Shown: in pieces, positions 16,250-26,149 of the stretch
Layout of the letters: each line of letters opens with the position of its first letter
Numbering within the stretch: position 1 is the first letter of the stretch
Assembly: GCF_039839375.1 (NCBI RefSeq)
Contig: NZ_JBDOQU010000004.1
Span: 202,033 to 266,032, forward strand
Length of the DNA: 64,000 nt
Direction of reading: 5' to 3'
DNA from: JBDOQU01 sp039839375
GTDB taxonomy: Bacteria > Pseudomonadota > Alphaproteobacteria > DSM-16000 > Inquilinaceae
Program-made: the position numbers and the translations under genes
Notes under the pieces: generated by a model
The model's input: the letters and a program-made list of their open reading frames with translations, nothing else
The model's database searches: none
Told to the model about the DNA's origin: nothing

Positions 16250-17235
16250 GGTGTCGTCCTCCCCGCAATCTCGATAACCCTGAGGGCTGCGTTTTTCGCC
16301 AGCGGGATCTTGTAGGCGTTGTGGGAAAGCGGACGGGCGTCGGTGAAGGACATCTCGATCGCCCGCCGCAGCGCCTCGCGGTCGCCGATGTCGACCCCGG
16401 CGAGGCGCGCCTCCGCCGCGTCCAGCCGCCAGGGCCGATAGGCGACGGAGCCGAGCGCGATCCGCGCCCGGCGGATGGTCGCGCCCTCCATCTCCAGCGC
16501 CGCAGCGGCGGAGACGGTGGCGTATCCGTAGGATTCGCGCTCCCTCACCTTCAGATAGGCGGAGCGCGGGGCCGGGGCCGGCAGTTCGATGGCGGTGATC
16601 AGCTCGCCTTGCCGTAGGATCGTGTGATCTTGCGGCCGTTCCCGCGACAGGATGTGGAACTCCGTCGCCGGAATACGGCGTCCGCCGTCCCGGTGCGCGG
16701 TCACGAAGTTTGCATCCAGCGCTGCCAGCGCGACCGCCGGGTCGGAGGGCTGGGTCGCCACGCATTCCTCAATCCAGCCGAAGATGGCGTGCCGGTCGTT
16801 GAGGCCGTGGAGCGCGGAGCAGCCGGAACCCGGCTCCCGCCTGTTGCAGGGCAGCTTCTCTTCCGCTCGGAAATAGGCGCAGCGCGTCTTCTGGAGCGGA
16901 TTGCCGCCGACGGTGGCGAGGTTGCGGAGCTGCGCGGAAGCGGCTTTCAGGATCGCCTGGCTCAGCACCGGATAGTCGCGCGCCACATCCTCGTGCTGCG
17001 CGGCGTCGTTGAGCCGGGCCAGCGCACCGATGCGCAGCCCGCCATCGGGCAGGCGCTCGATCCGGTCCAGCCCCTCCAGCCGGGTGATGTCGATGACCCT
17101 GGCCGGCCCGGCGATGCCGAGGCGCAGCCAGTTCAGCAGTTCCGTGCCGCCCGCCAGGAACGCGGTGTCCCACTCAGCGCCGGCGGCGATCGTCTCGTCC
17201 AGATGGCTCGCGCGGGCATAGGCGAAGGGGGTCAT
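16246..17235 (-). CDS. paoB: Molybdo-oxidase FAD subunit with extra iron-sulfur insertion (PaoB-like)
   Basis: The 329-residue protein has the FAD-binding segment FLAGGTELLNWLRLGIAGPARVIDI and the CO-dehydrogenase flavoprotein C-terminal domain. A cysteine-rich insertion at about residues 120-160 (KTRCAYFRAEEKLPCNRR, GSGCSAL, ECVATQPSD) supplies four cysteines, as in E. coli PaoB, where it carries an additional [4Fe-4S] cluster. It passes electrons between the iron-sulfur and molybdenum subunits and an acceptor. It overlaps both neighbours by ATGA junctions. Confidence 0.9.
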   Translation of the reverse strand: MTPFAYARASHLDETIAAGAEWDTAFLAGGTELLNWLRLGIAGPARVIDITRLEGLDRIERLPDGGLRIGALARLNDAAQHEDVARDYPVLSQAILKAASAQLRNLATVGGNPLQKTRCAYFRAEEKLPCNRREPGSGCSALHGLNDRHAIFGWIEECVATQPSDPAVALAALDANFVTAHRDGGRRIPATEFHILSRERPQDHTILRQGELITAIELPAPAPRSAYLKVRERESYGYATVSAAAALEMEGATIRRARIALGSVAYRPWRLDAAEARLAGVDIGDREALRRAIEMSFTDARPLSHNAYKIPLAKNAALRVIEIAGRTTP

Positions 17236-17723
17236 CGGCCGTTCCTCCCGGCGCCGGCGGCGGCGCGCACGGCGTCGACGATCTGCGGATAGGCCGAACA
17301 GCGGCAGAGATTGCCGCTCATCCATTCGCGGATCTCGGTGTCGGAGCCGGCATGGCCTTCGTCGATCAGCGCGACGGCCGACATCACCTGCCCCGGCGTG
17401 CAGAAGCCGCACTGGAAGCCGTCATGGTCGATGAAGGCCTGCTGCACCGGATGCAGCGCGCCCTCCTTCGCCAGCCCCTCGATCGTCGTCACCTCCCGAC
17501 CGTCGGTCGAGGCGGCCAGCACCATGCAGGAATTGACCCGCCTGCCGTCGAGATGCACCGTGCAGGCCCCGCACTCGCCGAAATTGCAGCCCTTCTTCGT
17601 GCCGGTGAGCGCCAGCTTCTCCCGCAACAGGTCCAGGAGCGTGGTCCGGGGGTCGAGGCCGGGCAGCCTGTGATCCTCGCCATTTATCCGCACCGTCAGA
17701 TCGTGCCGATCGTGGAAGTCCAT
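17232..17723 (-). CDS. paoA: Molybdo-oxidase [2Fe-2S] subunit (PaoA-like)
   Basis: The 163-residue small subunit carries two [2Fe-2S] sites: the plant-ferredoxin type CNFGECGACTVHLDGRRVNSC and the C-terminal pair in FQCGFCTPGQ and GNLCRCSAYPQI. It is the first gene of the operon and relays electrons from the Mo centre. Unlike E. coli PaoA, which has a twin-arginine signal peptide and is periplasmic, this protein starts directly with MDFHDRHDLTVRINGED. No upstream in-frame signal is seen, so the complex is probably cytoplasmic. Confidence 0.92.
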   Translation of the reverse strand: MDFHDRHDLTVRINGEDHRLPGLDPRTTLLDLLREKLALTGTKKGCNFGECGACTVHLDGRRVNSCMVLAASTDGREVTTIEGLAKEGALHPVQQAFIDHDGFQCGFCTPGQVMSAVALIDEGHAGSDTEIREWMSGNLCRCSAYPQIVDAVRAAAGAGRNGR

Positions 17724-17795
17724 GGGGCTCGCCTTTCAGGAAGGAAATGTCGGGATGAATCCGCAACGCCGGCGCGCCGCGGCCGAAAGGAACGA

Positions 17796-17822
17796 AACCG
17801 TACCGGCGGGGCCGTATCGGTT
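17796..17822. promoter_or_regulatory. Candidate LysR operator between lysR and the paoABC-like operon
   Basis: The 141-base divergent gap holds an imperfect dyad: AACCGTACCGG (17796-17806) and CCGTATCGGTT (17812-17822), five bases apart. LysR regulators usually bind a T-N11-A dyad in the intergenic region with their target, so this is the best candidate site. Mismatches in the arms keep confidence low. Confidence 0.35.
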
Positions 17823-17864
17823 AAACACCCCTATTCAACAAGCGGTCTTGAGAGAAGTTTCATA

Positions 17865-18752
17865 ATGCGTCGCGATCAACTCACCGGCATCGGCGCCTTC
17901 GCGGCGGTTGCCGAACGGCGGAGCTTCACTGCCGCCGCGGCGGCGCTCGGCGTCTCCCCCTCCGCCCTCAGCCATGCTGTCCGGGCGCTGGAGGAACGGC
18001 TGGGCATCCGGCTACTGGACCGGTCGACCCGAAGCGTCGGGCTGACGGAGGCCGGGGAACGCTATCTGGCGCGCGTTCGCCCGGCGCTGGATGAGCTGGC
18101 GACGGCGGCCGAGGAACTGGACGAACTGCGTGACACGCCCTCGGGCGTGCTGAGGCTCGACGTCTCCCGGCCGGCTTATTTCTCCGTCCTCTCGCCCAGG
18201 CTCGCCGCCTTCCGGGCGGCCTATCCGGACATCAGGCTGGAACTGACGCTGGCGGATTCGCTGTCGGACATCGTCGCCAATGGCTGCGACGCCGGCATCC
18301 GATTGGGCGAGACGCTGCAGCAGGACATGGTGGCCGTGCGGATCGGGGAAGGGCTGGAGACGGTGATCGCCGCCGCGCCGGCCTATTTCGCCGGCAGGCC
18401 GAAGCCGCTGCGGCCGGAGGATCTGGCCGGCCACGAATGCCTCAATTTCCGCTTCCCCTCCAGCGGCGCGATCTATCGCTGGGAGTTCGAACGGGAGGGC
18501 CACGAAGTCGACATCGCCGTCCCCGGCGCGATCGTCGCCAACGACGCCCTCGTCCTGCGCGACATGGCTCTCGCCGGCCTCGGGCTCGGCTACTTCCTCA
18601 GCGACATGGTCGCGGACGACCTCGCCTCCGGCCGCCTCGTCCGCGTCCTGGAGGACTGGTCCCCGCGCTTCCCCGGTCACTGCCTCTACTACTCCAGCCG
18701 CCGCCTCCCGCCCGCCAAGCTGCGGGCGCTTATCGACACGTTGAGGGGGTGA
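17865..18752 (+). CDS. LysR-family transcriptional regulator
   Basis: The 295-residue protein has an N-terminal winged helix-turn-helix (LTGIGAFAAVAERRSFTAAAAALGVSPSALSHAVRALEERLGIRLLDRSTRSVGLTEAG) and a LysR substrate-binding domain. It belongs to the common group with HECLNFRFPSSGAIYRWEF in the effector domain. ATG 17865 follows AGAGAAG. Divergent placement from the molybdo-oxidase operon implies that it controls that operon in response to a small aldehyde or acid; this link is inferred from position. Confidence 0.92.
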   Translation: MRRDQLTGIGAFAAVAERRSFTAAAAALGVSPSALSHAVRALEERLGIRLLDRSTRSVGLTEAGERYLARVRPALDELATAAEELDELRDTPSGVLRLDVSRPAYFSVLSPRLAAFRAAYPDIRLELTLADSLSDIVANGCDAGIRLGETLQQDMVAVRIGEGLETVIAAAPAYFAGRPKPLRPEDLAGHECLNFRFPSSGAIYRWEFEREGHEVDIAVPGAIVANDALVLRDMALAGLGLGYFLSDMVADDLASGRLVRVLEDWSPRFPGHCLYYSSRRLPPAKLRALIDTLRG

Positions 18753-18815
18753 GGCTTCGTTATTGATCATTCTCCAGCGAACGCCGGAACCCATAGGCCC
18801 TGACCGCCGATTTCA

Positions 18816-18875
18816 CCTCATCCTGAGCCCGTCGAAGGATGCGTGCCCACATGGTTCGACAAGCTCACCATGAGG
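18816..18875. repeat. Dispersed long hairpin (second repeat family)
   Basis: A 60-base element starts with CCTCATCCTGAGCCCGTCGA and ends with GGTTCGACAAGCTCACCATGAGG-type sequence, whose arms pair imperfectly. Related copies occur at 25183-25241, 32617-32676, 56290-56349 and 59520-59579. Each lies in a gene-free gap and usually beside CTTGA-loop repeats. Confidence 0.8.
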
Positions 18876-18907
18876 GAGAGGGGCGGCGATGAAATGGCCG
18901 CGCCGCC

Positions 18908-19069
18908 TCACTTAAAGCTGTTGTCGACTTTCGCGGCGCGGGCGATATCGGCTATCGAGCGGAACGAGAACTCCCCGGCGTCCGCCTGCTTCAGCCCTGC
19001 CGCGATCTCGCGCCGAAGCACGGCCAGCTTTTCCAATTCGTCTGTCCGGCTGACACTGGTAGCGGGCAT
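18908..19069 (-). CDS. Small protein resembling a ParD C-terminal tail
   Basis: A 53-codon gene starts at ATG 19069 behind a GAGGGAGA ribosome site and ends with TGA at 18908-18910. The product (MPATSVSRTDELEKLAVLRR, continuing EIAAGLKQADAGEFSFRSIA) looks like the toxin-binding tail of ParD-type antitoxins but lacks the DNA-binding half. No toxin gene lies beside it. It could be an orphan antitoxin, a remnant of a lost module, or a small unrelated protein. It lies 61 bases downstream of the aldehyde dehydrogenase stop on the same strand. Confidence 0.5.
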   Translation of the reverse strand: MPATSVSRTDELEKLAVLRREIAAGLKQADAGEFSFRSIADIARAAKVDNSFK

Positions 19070-19130
19070 CCCAATCTCCCTCGGAATCTGCCGCCGGAAG
19101 CGCCAGTTGCGCTTCCGGCGGCGGTCGCCC

Positions 19131-20630
19131 TCAGTGCAGTTCGATCCAGACCGTCTTCAGGTCGGTGAACTTGTCCATGGCGTGCATGCTCTTGTCGCGG
19201 CCGAAGCCGGATTGCTTGAAGCCGCCGAAGGGGGTGGTGATGTCGCCGCCGTCGAAGCAGTTGATCCAGACCGATCCGGCGCGTAGCGCGCGGGCCGCCT
19301 TCATCGCCTTGTTGACGTCGGAGGTCCAGACCGCGGCGGCCAGGCCGTAGATCGTGTCGTTGGCGATCTTCATCGCCTCCTCCTCGTCCTTGAAGGTCAG
19401 GGTCGCCAGGACAGGGCCGAAGATCTCCTCCCGCGCGATCGTCATGTCGTTGGCGACATTGTCGAAGATCGTGGGCTCGACATAGAAGCCACCGCTGTCG
19501 GAACGGGCGCGGACGCCGCCCATGCGCAGATTGGCGCCGCCTTCCTTGCCCTTCTCGATATAGCCCAGCACCCGCTCCATCTGCTGCTCGTCGACGATGG
19601 CGCCCATCGTCGTCTTCGGGTCCAGCGGGTTGCCGGGAGCCATCTTGCGGCCCCAGTCCATCACCTTCTCAAGGAACGCGTCCTTGATCGTCTCATGGAC
19701 CAGCAGGCGGGAGCCGGCATTGCAGACCTCCCCCTGGTTGAAGAAGATGCCGAAGGCCGCGTTCTTTGCCGCGATGTCCAGGTCGTGGGCGTCGGGCAGC
19801 ACGATATGCGGGGTCTTGCCGCCGCATTCCAGCGCCACCCGCTTCATGTTGCTTTCGCCGGAATATTTCAGGAAGAACTTGCCGACCTCCGTCGATCCGG
19901 TGAAGGTCAGTGCGTCCACGTCCATATGGCGGCCGATCGCCTGGCCGGCTTCCTCGCCCAGCCCCGGAACGACGTTCAGAACGCCCTCGGGCAGCCCCGC
20001 CTCGACCGCCAGTTCGGCCAGCCGGAGGGCGGTCAGGGAGGATTGCTCCGCCGGCTTCAACACCACCGAATTGCCGGTCGCCAGCGCCGGCCCCAGCTTC
20101 CAGGCGGCCATGATCATCGGGAAGTTCCACGGCACCACCGCGCCGACGACGCCCAGCGGCTCCCGCAGGATCATCGCCACCACGTTGGACGCGGTCGGGG
20201 CGACCTCGTCATAAACCTTGTCGATGGCCTCCGCGTAATACTGGATGCAGCCGGCCGTTGCGGGCACGTCGATCGAGCTGGAATCGGCGATCGGCTTGCC
20301 CATGTCCAGCGTCTCCAGCAGCGCCAACTCCGTCCCGTGGGCGCGGATGGCGTCGGCGAAGGCGAGCATCACCTTCTTCCGATCGCGGGGCGCCATCTTC
20401 GCCCAGACGCCGCTTTCGAACGCCTTGCGGCCCGACGCCACCGCGCGGTCGACATCCTCGACATCGCCGCTCGCCACCTGGGTCAGCACCTTGCCGTCGA
20501 CAGGGCTGATGCAGTCGAAGGTTCGGCCGGACGCGGCCGGCGCGAACTTTCCGTCGATGAAGCACTGGTTGCGGTAATTGAGCGTTGCCGCCTGGCCGCG
20601 CCAATCGTCCAGCGAGAGGGCTGCGGACAT
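19131..20630 (-). CDS. Aldehyde dehydrogenase, PuuC-like
   Basis: The 499-residue NAD(P)-dependent enzyme has all ALDH landmarks: VVPWNFPMIMAAWKLGPALA, the nucleotide-binding FTGSTEVGK, the catalytic Glu in ALECGGKTPHIV and Cys in FNQGEVCNAGSRLLV. The N-terminal NYRNQCFIDGKF, YYAEAIDKVYDEVAPT and C-terminal DGGDITTPFGGFKQSGFGRDKSMHAMDKFT closely resemble E. coli PuuC, which oxidises gamma-glutamyl-gamma-aminobutyraldehyde in putrescine breakdown. No other puu genes are nearby, so the substrate remains open among amino-aldehydes. Confidence 0.9.
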   Translation of the reverse strand: MSAALSLDDWRGQAATLNYRNQCFIDGKFAPAASGRTFDCISPVDGKVLTQVASGDVEDVDRAVASGRKAFESGVWAKMAPRDRKKVMLAFADAIRAHGTELALLETLDMGKPIADSSSIDVPATAGCIQYYAEAIDKVYDEVAPTASNVVAMILREPLGVVGAVVPWNFPMIMAAWKLGPALATGNSVVLKPAEQSSLTALRLAELAVEAGLPEGVLNVVPGLGEEAGQAIGRHMDVDALTFTGSTEVGKFFLKYSGESNMKRVALECGGKTPHIVLPDAHDLDIAAKNAAFGIFFNQGEVCNAGSRLLVHETIKDAFLEKVMDWGRKMAPGNPLDPKTTMGAIVDEQQMERVLGYIEKGKEGGANLRMGGVRARSDSGGFYVEPTIFDNVANDMTIAREEIFGPVLATLTFKDEEEAMKIANDTIYGLAAAVWTSDVNKAMKAARALRAGSVWINCFDGGDITTPFGGFKQSGFGRDKSMHAMDKFTDLKTVWIELH

Positions 20631-20727
20631 GGGATTCCTCCATAGGATTAAGGTTTCGCGTTATCGCGGTGAAGCCAGTCTAGGGGGCGGCCTCTCCGTC
20701 CCGCAAGGGGGGCTTAGGGGCAGGCAC

Positions 20728-20946
20728 CTAAGGTAGTCCGTATCGTTCCCGATATTTGTCATGGGCGCTTGGCACCACCCGCTGAAGACCGCAGACCATG
20801 GTGATGCCCTCGACATCGTCGGCCGCCTGCACGGCCAGGTCCTCGACATCGACCATGAAGCATTCGCTGTGGTCGGACTGGACGCCGGCGGCACAGGCCG
20901 ACAGCAGGGCGCCCGCGATCAGAAGAGAGGGAAGGGGGGAGGGCAT
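20728..20946 (-). CDS. Small lipoprotein of unknown function
   Basis: A 72-residue protein with a clear lipoprotein signal (MPSPLPSLLIAGALLSAC), lipidated Cys at 18, and a mature part of about 55 residues containing two further cysteines (SECFMVDVED and MVCGLQRV) that could form a disulfide. No family is recognised. It is transcribed divergently from the biotin carboxylase gene and convergent with nothing; the next gene downstream on the same strand is the aldehyde dehydrogenase. Confidence 0.65.
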   Translation of the reverse strand: MPSPLPSLLIAGALLSACAAGVQSDHSECFMVDVEDLAVQAADDVEGITMVCGLQRVVPSAHDKYRERYGLP

Positions 20947-21122
20947 GAGAACGGCTCCGTCCAGTGAAAGAAGCTATGGGCGTGAATACTCCAACGGCCC
21001 TGATACGGATGCGTTTCGCCAGTTGGTGCAAACAGGCATCGCGCTCTGCTATTCCTCATTCTCAAACCACATTGCGGCGGCCGCGCCCGATGACAAGAGA
21101 TGGACGGGAGGAAACCGGACGG

Positions 21123-23111
<1,989 letters not shown>

Positions 23112-23120
23112 GCCCCGCTC

Positions 23121-23570
23121 TTGTTCGCCGCCCAGCCACCCGAACCGGCCCATTGGGAAGGCCGCGTGCGATGGCTGCACAATGTGCTGGCCGACGCCCG
23201 GGACCGGCAGGATGCCGAAATCGGCGACCACACCGCCGCCCTGCTGGCGGAGCTGGAGACGGTGTTCGCGGCCGGGGCCTGGGTCGCCACGGTCATCCTC
23301 GCCGCCTCCATCGTGGAGGCGCATCTGCGGGCCTCGATGCCGGAGATCGGGCCCTATGGCAACGCCGTCTCCCTGTTCGGGGAGGCGGGGCTGACCGAGG
23401 AACATGACTGGCTCCGCCGCCGCCGGAACCGGCTGCTCTACGTCTCCGACCCGCCGGCCCTGACGCCGGACATGCACTGGTTCCAGGCCGAGGAGTTGGA
23501 GGCCGACGCCCGCCGCGCCGTCACGCTGATGGCCGACGCGCTGTTCCGGCCGCTCTACAGGCCGCTCTGA
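23121..23570 (+). CDS. Hypothetical protein
   Basis: A 149-residue frame beginning at TTG 23121, nine bases after the carboxylase stop, encodes a mainly helical soluble protein (WEGRVRWLHNVLADARDRQD, AAGAWVATVILAASIVEAHLRAS, WLRRRRNRLLYVSDPPALTP). No family is recognised. The RRRRNRLLYV element and C-terminal helices are reminiscent of small HEPN-like or DUF4145-like helical proteins, but this is only a suggestion. Codon use and tight spacing support a real gene co-transcribed with the carboxylase subunit. Confidence 0.6.
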   Translation: MFAAQPPEPAHWEGRVRWLHNVLADARDRQDAEIGDHTAALLAELETVFAAGAWVATVILAASIVEAHLRASMPEIGPYGNAVSLFGEAGLTEEHDWLRRRRNRLLYVSDPPALTPDMHWFQAEELEADARRAVTLMADALFRPLYRPL

Positions 23571-23611
23571 GGGACATTGCCGTAAGCGCTACGAGCGGTC
23601 ACAGTCGCGAA

Positions 23612-23911
23612 ATGACCGATGCTCCCCAACCCGACCGCCTGTCGGTCCGTCTCCTCATCGCCGGCCGCGTGCAGGGCGTCTTCTTCCGCAACTGGATGAT
23701 CGCCGAGGCCAATCGCCTGAACCTCGACGGCTGGGTCCGCAACCGCGCCGACGGCACGGTCGAAGCCGTCATCGCCGGCCCGCGACCGGCCGTGGAGGAA
23801 CTGGCCGAACTCTGCCGGCAAGGCCCGGACTCGGCCCAAGTCGCCTCCATCGACCGCACCCCCGCCCCCGACCCCGGCGCGAAAGGCTTCACCAAGGCGG
23901 CGACGGCCTAG
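23612..23911 (+). CDS. acyP: Acylphosphatase
   Basis: A 99-residue protein with the acylphosphatase signature: the phosphate-binding loop GRVQGVFFRNWM holding the catalytic Arg, followed by LDGWVRNRADGTVEAVIAGP with the catalytic Asn. It hydrolyses carboxyl-phosphate bonds of small acyl phosphates. Its end overlaps the end of lipB on the opposite strand by four bases, so the two genes converge. Confidence 0.9.
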   Translation: MTDAPQPDRLSVRLLIAGRVQGVFFRNWMIAEANRLNLDGWVRNRADGTVEAVIAGPRPAVEELAELCRQGPDSAQVASIDRTPAPDPGAKGFTKAATA

Positions 23912-24630
23912 CGGTCCACCGGATCGGCCTCCTCGAAGACCTCGTCCCAGGCGGCGCGCAGGGCCACATCCATGTCGGCCATCGTCACCGGCAGGCCGAG
24001 GTCGACCAGCGACGTCACGCCGTGCCCCCCGATGCCACCCTGGATGCCGCAGGGGACGATGCCCGCGAAGTGGGTGAGGTCGGGCTCGACGTTCAGCGAT
24101 ATCCCGTGGAAGGTCACCCACCGCCGCACCCGCACGCCGATCGCCGCGATCTTGTCCTCCTGTCCGGCCCGGCCGCCGCGCCTTCCCCTGTCGACCCAGA
24201 TGCCGACGCGGCCGTCGCGCCGCTCTCCCTCGACATTGAACCGCGCGAGCGAGCGGATCAGCCACTCCTCAAGGTTCCGCACGAAGACGCGCAGGTCCGG
24301 CCCGCGCCGGTGCAGGTCCAGCATCACATAGGCCACGCGCTGGCCGGGGCCGTGATAGGTGAATTGCCCGCCGCGCCCGGTTCGATGGACGGGGAACCGT
24401 GTCGGCTCCAGCAGATCCTCGTCACGGGCCGACGTGCCGGCGGTATAGAGCGGCGGGTGCTCCAGCAGCCACACCAGCTCCGGCGCCTCGCCGCGCGCGA
24501 TCCGGTCGACCCGCGCCTCCATCTCCGCGACGGCCTCTTCATAGGGGATCAGCCCTTCGGAAATCCGCCATTCCAGCCCCGGAGCCGGACTTTCGCCGAC
24601 GGGCGCGCACAACTTCTTGATCGAGGTCAT
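23908..24630 (-). CDS. lipB: Lipoyl(octanoyl) transferase
   Basis: The 240-residue enzyme transfers octanoyl from acyl carrier protein to lipoyl domains, the first step of lipoate synthesis. Conserved parts are LVWLLEHPPLYTAGTSA, VHRTGRGGQFTYHGPGQRVAYVMLDL, the active-site Lys in EDKIAAIGVRVRRWVTFHG and the Cys in GIVPCGIQG. Length is slightly above the E. coli form. The gene stands alone with a tRNA gene just upstream on the other strand. Confidence 0.93.
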   Translation of the reverse strand: MTSIKKLCAPVGESPAPGLEWRISEGLIPYEEAVAEMEARVDRIARGEAPELVWLLEHPPLYTAGTSARDEDLLEPTRFPVHRTGRGGQFTYHGPGQRVAYVMLDLHRRGPDLRVFVRNLEEWLIRSLARFNVEGERRDGRVGIWVDRGRRGGRAGQEDKIAAIGVRVRRWVTFHGISLNVEPDLTHFAGIVPCGIQGGIGGHGVTSLVDLGLPVTMADMDVALRAAWDEVFEEADPVDR

Positions 24631-24693
24631 GCGATTTGGTATTCCCCCGTCACCTCGAAGGCAAGGTCCGTCTGATGGGCTTGCCTGACCGGT

Positions 24694-24780
24694 GCGGTCG
24701 TGGCGGAATTGGTAGACGCGCAGCGTTGAGGTCGCTGTGGGCTAACCCCCGTGGAAGTTCGAGTCTTCTCGACCGCACCA
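24694..24780 (+). tRNA. tRNA-Leu (anticodon GAG)
   Basis: An 87-base class II tRNA: acceptor stem GCGGTCG (24694-24700) pairs with CGACCGC (24770-24776), followed by A and encoded CCA. The anticodon stem CAGCG/CGCTG encloses the loop TTGAGGT, giving anticodon GAG, which reads CUC/CUU leucine codons. The long variable arm (GGGCTAACCCCCG region) and the T loop GTTCGAG are present. Confidence 0.95.
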
Positions 24781-24800
24781 ATCTTCTTTTCGAGAAATTC

Positions 24801-25241
24801 CGTCATGCCGGACTTGATCCGGCGTCGATGGCCGCAGGGACGCGGCCCGGTTCTTCGCCGACGGTGAAGCGGCGATGACCCATGGATTCCGGATCAAGTC
24901 CGGAATGACCAATAAAAACAATGTGGTGCCCCAACCAGCACAACGTCATGCCGGACCTGATCCGGCATCCATGCGGCGTCGAAGGCCGCCGGACGCGGCC
25001 CAGTTCTTCGCCGACGGTGAAGCGGCGCTGACCCATGGATTCCGGATCAAGTCCGGAATGACCAATAAAAACAATGTGGTGTCCCAACCAGCACAACGTC
25101 ATGCCGGACTTGATCCGGCATCCATGGGAAGTCGACACCGCATGGATTCCGGCTCGGGGGCCGGAATGACCGAAAAGGAAACCTCATGGTGAGCCCGTCG
25201 AACCATGTGTGCACACACCTTTCGACAAGCTCAAGGTGAGG
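24801..25241. repeat. Repeat array next to tRNA-Leu, with a 153-base tandem duplication
   Basis: The 477-base gap after the tRNA has no gene. It holds six CTTGA-type or GC-loop palindromes (24805-24825, 24886-24906, 24948-24968, 25039-25059, 25101-25121, 25146-25167) and one long second-family hairpin (25183-25241). Sequence from 24841 recurs from 24994, a 153-base period extending to about 25125, with a partial earlier copy at 24801-24840. Units differ by a few substitutions. Confidence 0.85.
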
Positions 25242-25257
25242 AGGTTCTCTCCCCCGC

Positions 25258-25761
25258 TCACTGCGTTATCGAATTGTACGCCGCCGTGAAGCCGATCAGG
25301 GAAAGGTCGATCCGCACCTGTCGCTGGTCGGCGGCGATATAGCTGATCGTCGCCTCGTCGCCGGCCCCGAACTGCTCGATCAGGTCGTTCGCCGTGGCCC
25401 CGGTGATCGACCCTCGGCAGATGTCCCCCGAACAGGAAGGCAGCGAGGCGAGCAGCGGCTCCTGCCCGTCCACGCCGAGCCCGAATCCGGTGCTCTGCTG
25501 CGCATGGATCAGTTCGATAACCAGCGCCATCTGCTGGCTTGAATCCGGTCCAAGCGCGATCCTCGCGCCAAGCGGGCCGGCATCCGTGGCCAGACCGTTC
25601 TGGGTATAGATCACGCAAGGACGCGTGGTGTTCTCTCCGGGGGCCGGGCAGTTGCTGCGCCACTGCTGGAAGGCCTCTTCGACGCCGTCCTGCGCCTGCG
25701 CGCCGCCAGCCGCCAGGGCCAGGATGAAGGCGGAGATCAGGGGGATGGTGGAATGTCTCAT
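25258..25761 (-). CDS. IalB-family (invasion-associated locus B) periplasmic protein
   Basis: The 167-residue protein has a signal peptide (LISAFILALAAGGAQA) and an IalB-like domain: FQQWRSNCPAP with paired cysteines, PCVIYTQNG, the central GFGLGVDGQEPLLASLPSCSGDICRGSI and the closing LSLIGFTAAYNSI. IalB proteins are small alphaproteobacterial envelope proteins of unclear mechanism. It is the last gene of the Hfa-like cluster, 31 bases after a lipoprotein gene. Confidence 0.75.
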   Translation of the reverse strand: MRHSTIPLISAFILALAAGGAQAQDGVEEAFQQWRSNCPAPGENTTRPCVIYTQNGLATDAGPLGARIALGPDSSQQMALVIELIHAQQSTGFGLGVDGQEPLLASLPSCSGDICRGSITGATANDLIEQFGAGDEATISYIAADQRQVRIDLSLIGFTAAYNSITQ

Positions 25762-25792
25762 GGCTTCCTCGCGTTCCTCTTTCAGGTGGTGG

Positions 25793-26149
25793 TCAGGATT
25801 CCAGGCACATCATCATCGGCGTCGGCGCCGATGCGCCCGGCAGGCATACCGGCTGAATCCCGCAACTGCCCGCGGGCTGCGGCTCCGTCTGCGGCAGATC
25901 GTCCAGCCGGGCCCGGCAGATGGGGGTGACTTCGCGGGCGGACTGGTCGGCCACCGCCTGGGCGGCCTGCTCCAGCCCCCGGCCCGCCTCGTAAGGCGCG
26001 CCCATGCCCAGCGCGTCGGACGATGGCGCGCCGCCGCCGACCAGCGCGCTGACCGCCGTCCCGACCAGCGCCGCCGTCACGCAGCCGCCCAGCGTCGCCG
26101 AGGCTAAAACCAGCAGCGCCGCCGCCGCCATTTCGGGCCTGCGCCTCAC
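25793..26149 (-). CDS. Lipoprotein in the Hfa-like cluster
   Basis: The 118-residue product starts at GTG 26149, whose bases overlap the stop of the upstream LuxR gene (GTGA). The N-terminus MRRRPEMAAAALLVL with SATLGGC is a classic lipoprotein signal with Cys at residue 23. The mature part has a short hydrophobic stretch (VTAALVGTAVSALVGGG) and several cysteines near the C-terminus (ICRARL, SCGIQPVCLPG, MMMCLES). No family is recognised. Translational coupling ties it to the regulator and the surface-structure locus. A longer frame that opens far upstream is a GC-rich shadow. Confidence 0.7.
   Translation of the reverse strand: MRRRPEMAAAALLVLASATLGGCVTAALVGTAVSALVGGGAPSSDALGMGAPYEAGRGLEQAAQAVADQSAREVTPICRARLDDLPQTEPQPAGSCGIQPVCLPGASAPTPMMMCLES

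Noticed and set aside
14228..16315. Long plus-strand open frame of 695 codons across the molybdopterin subunit gene
   Set aside because: It is antisense to a fully conserved enzyme and its product is His/Arg/Gly-rich low-complexity sequence typical of GC-rich shadow frames.
24801..25241. CRISPR array
   Set aside because: The repeats are palindromes of changing arm sequence at irregular intervals, and the tandem unit is only about two copies with no unique spacers; no cas genes are near.
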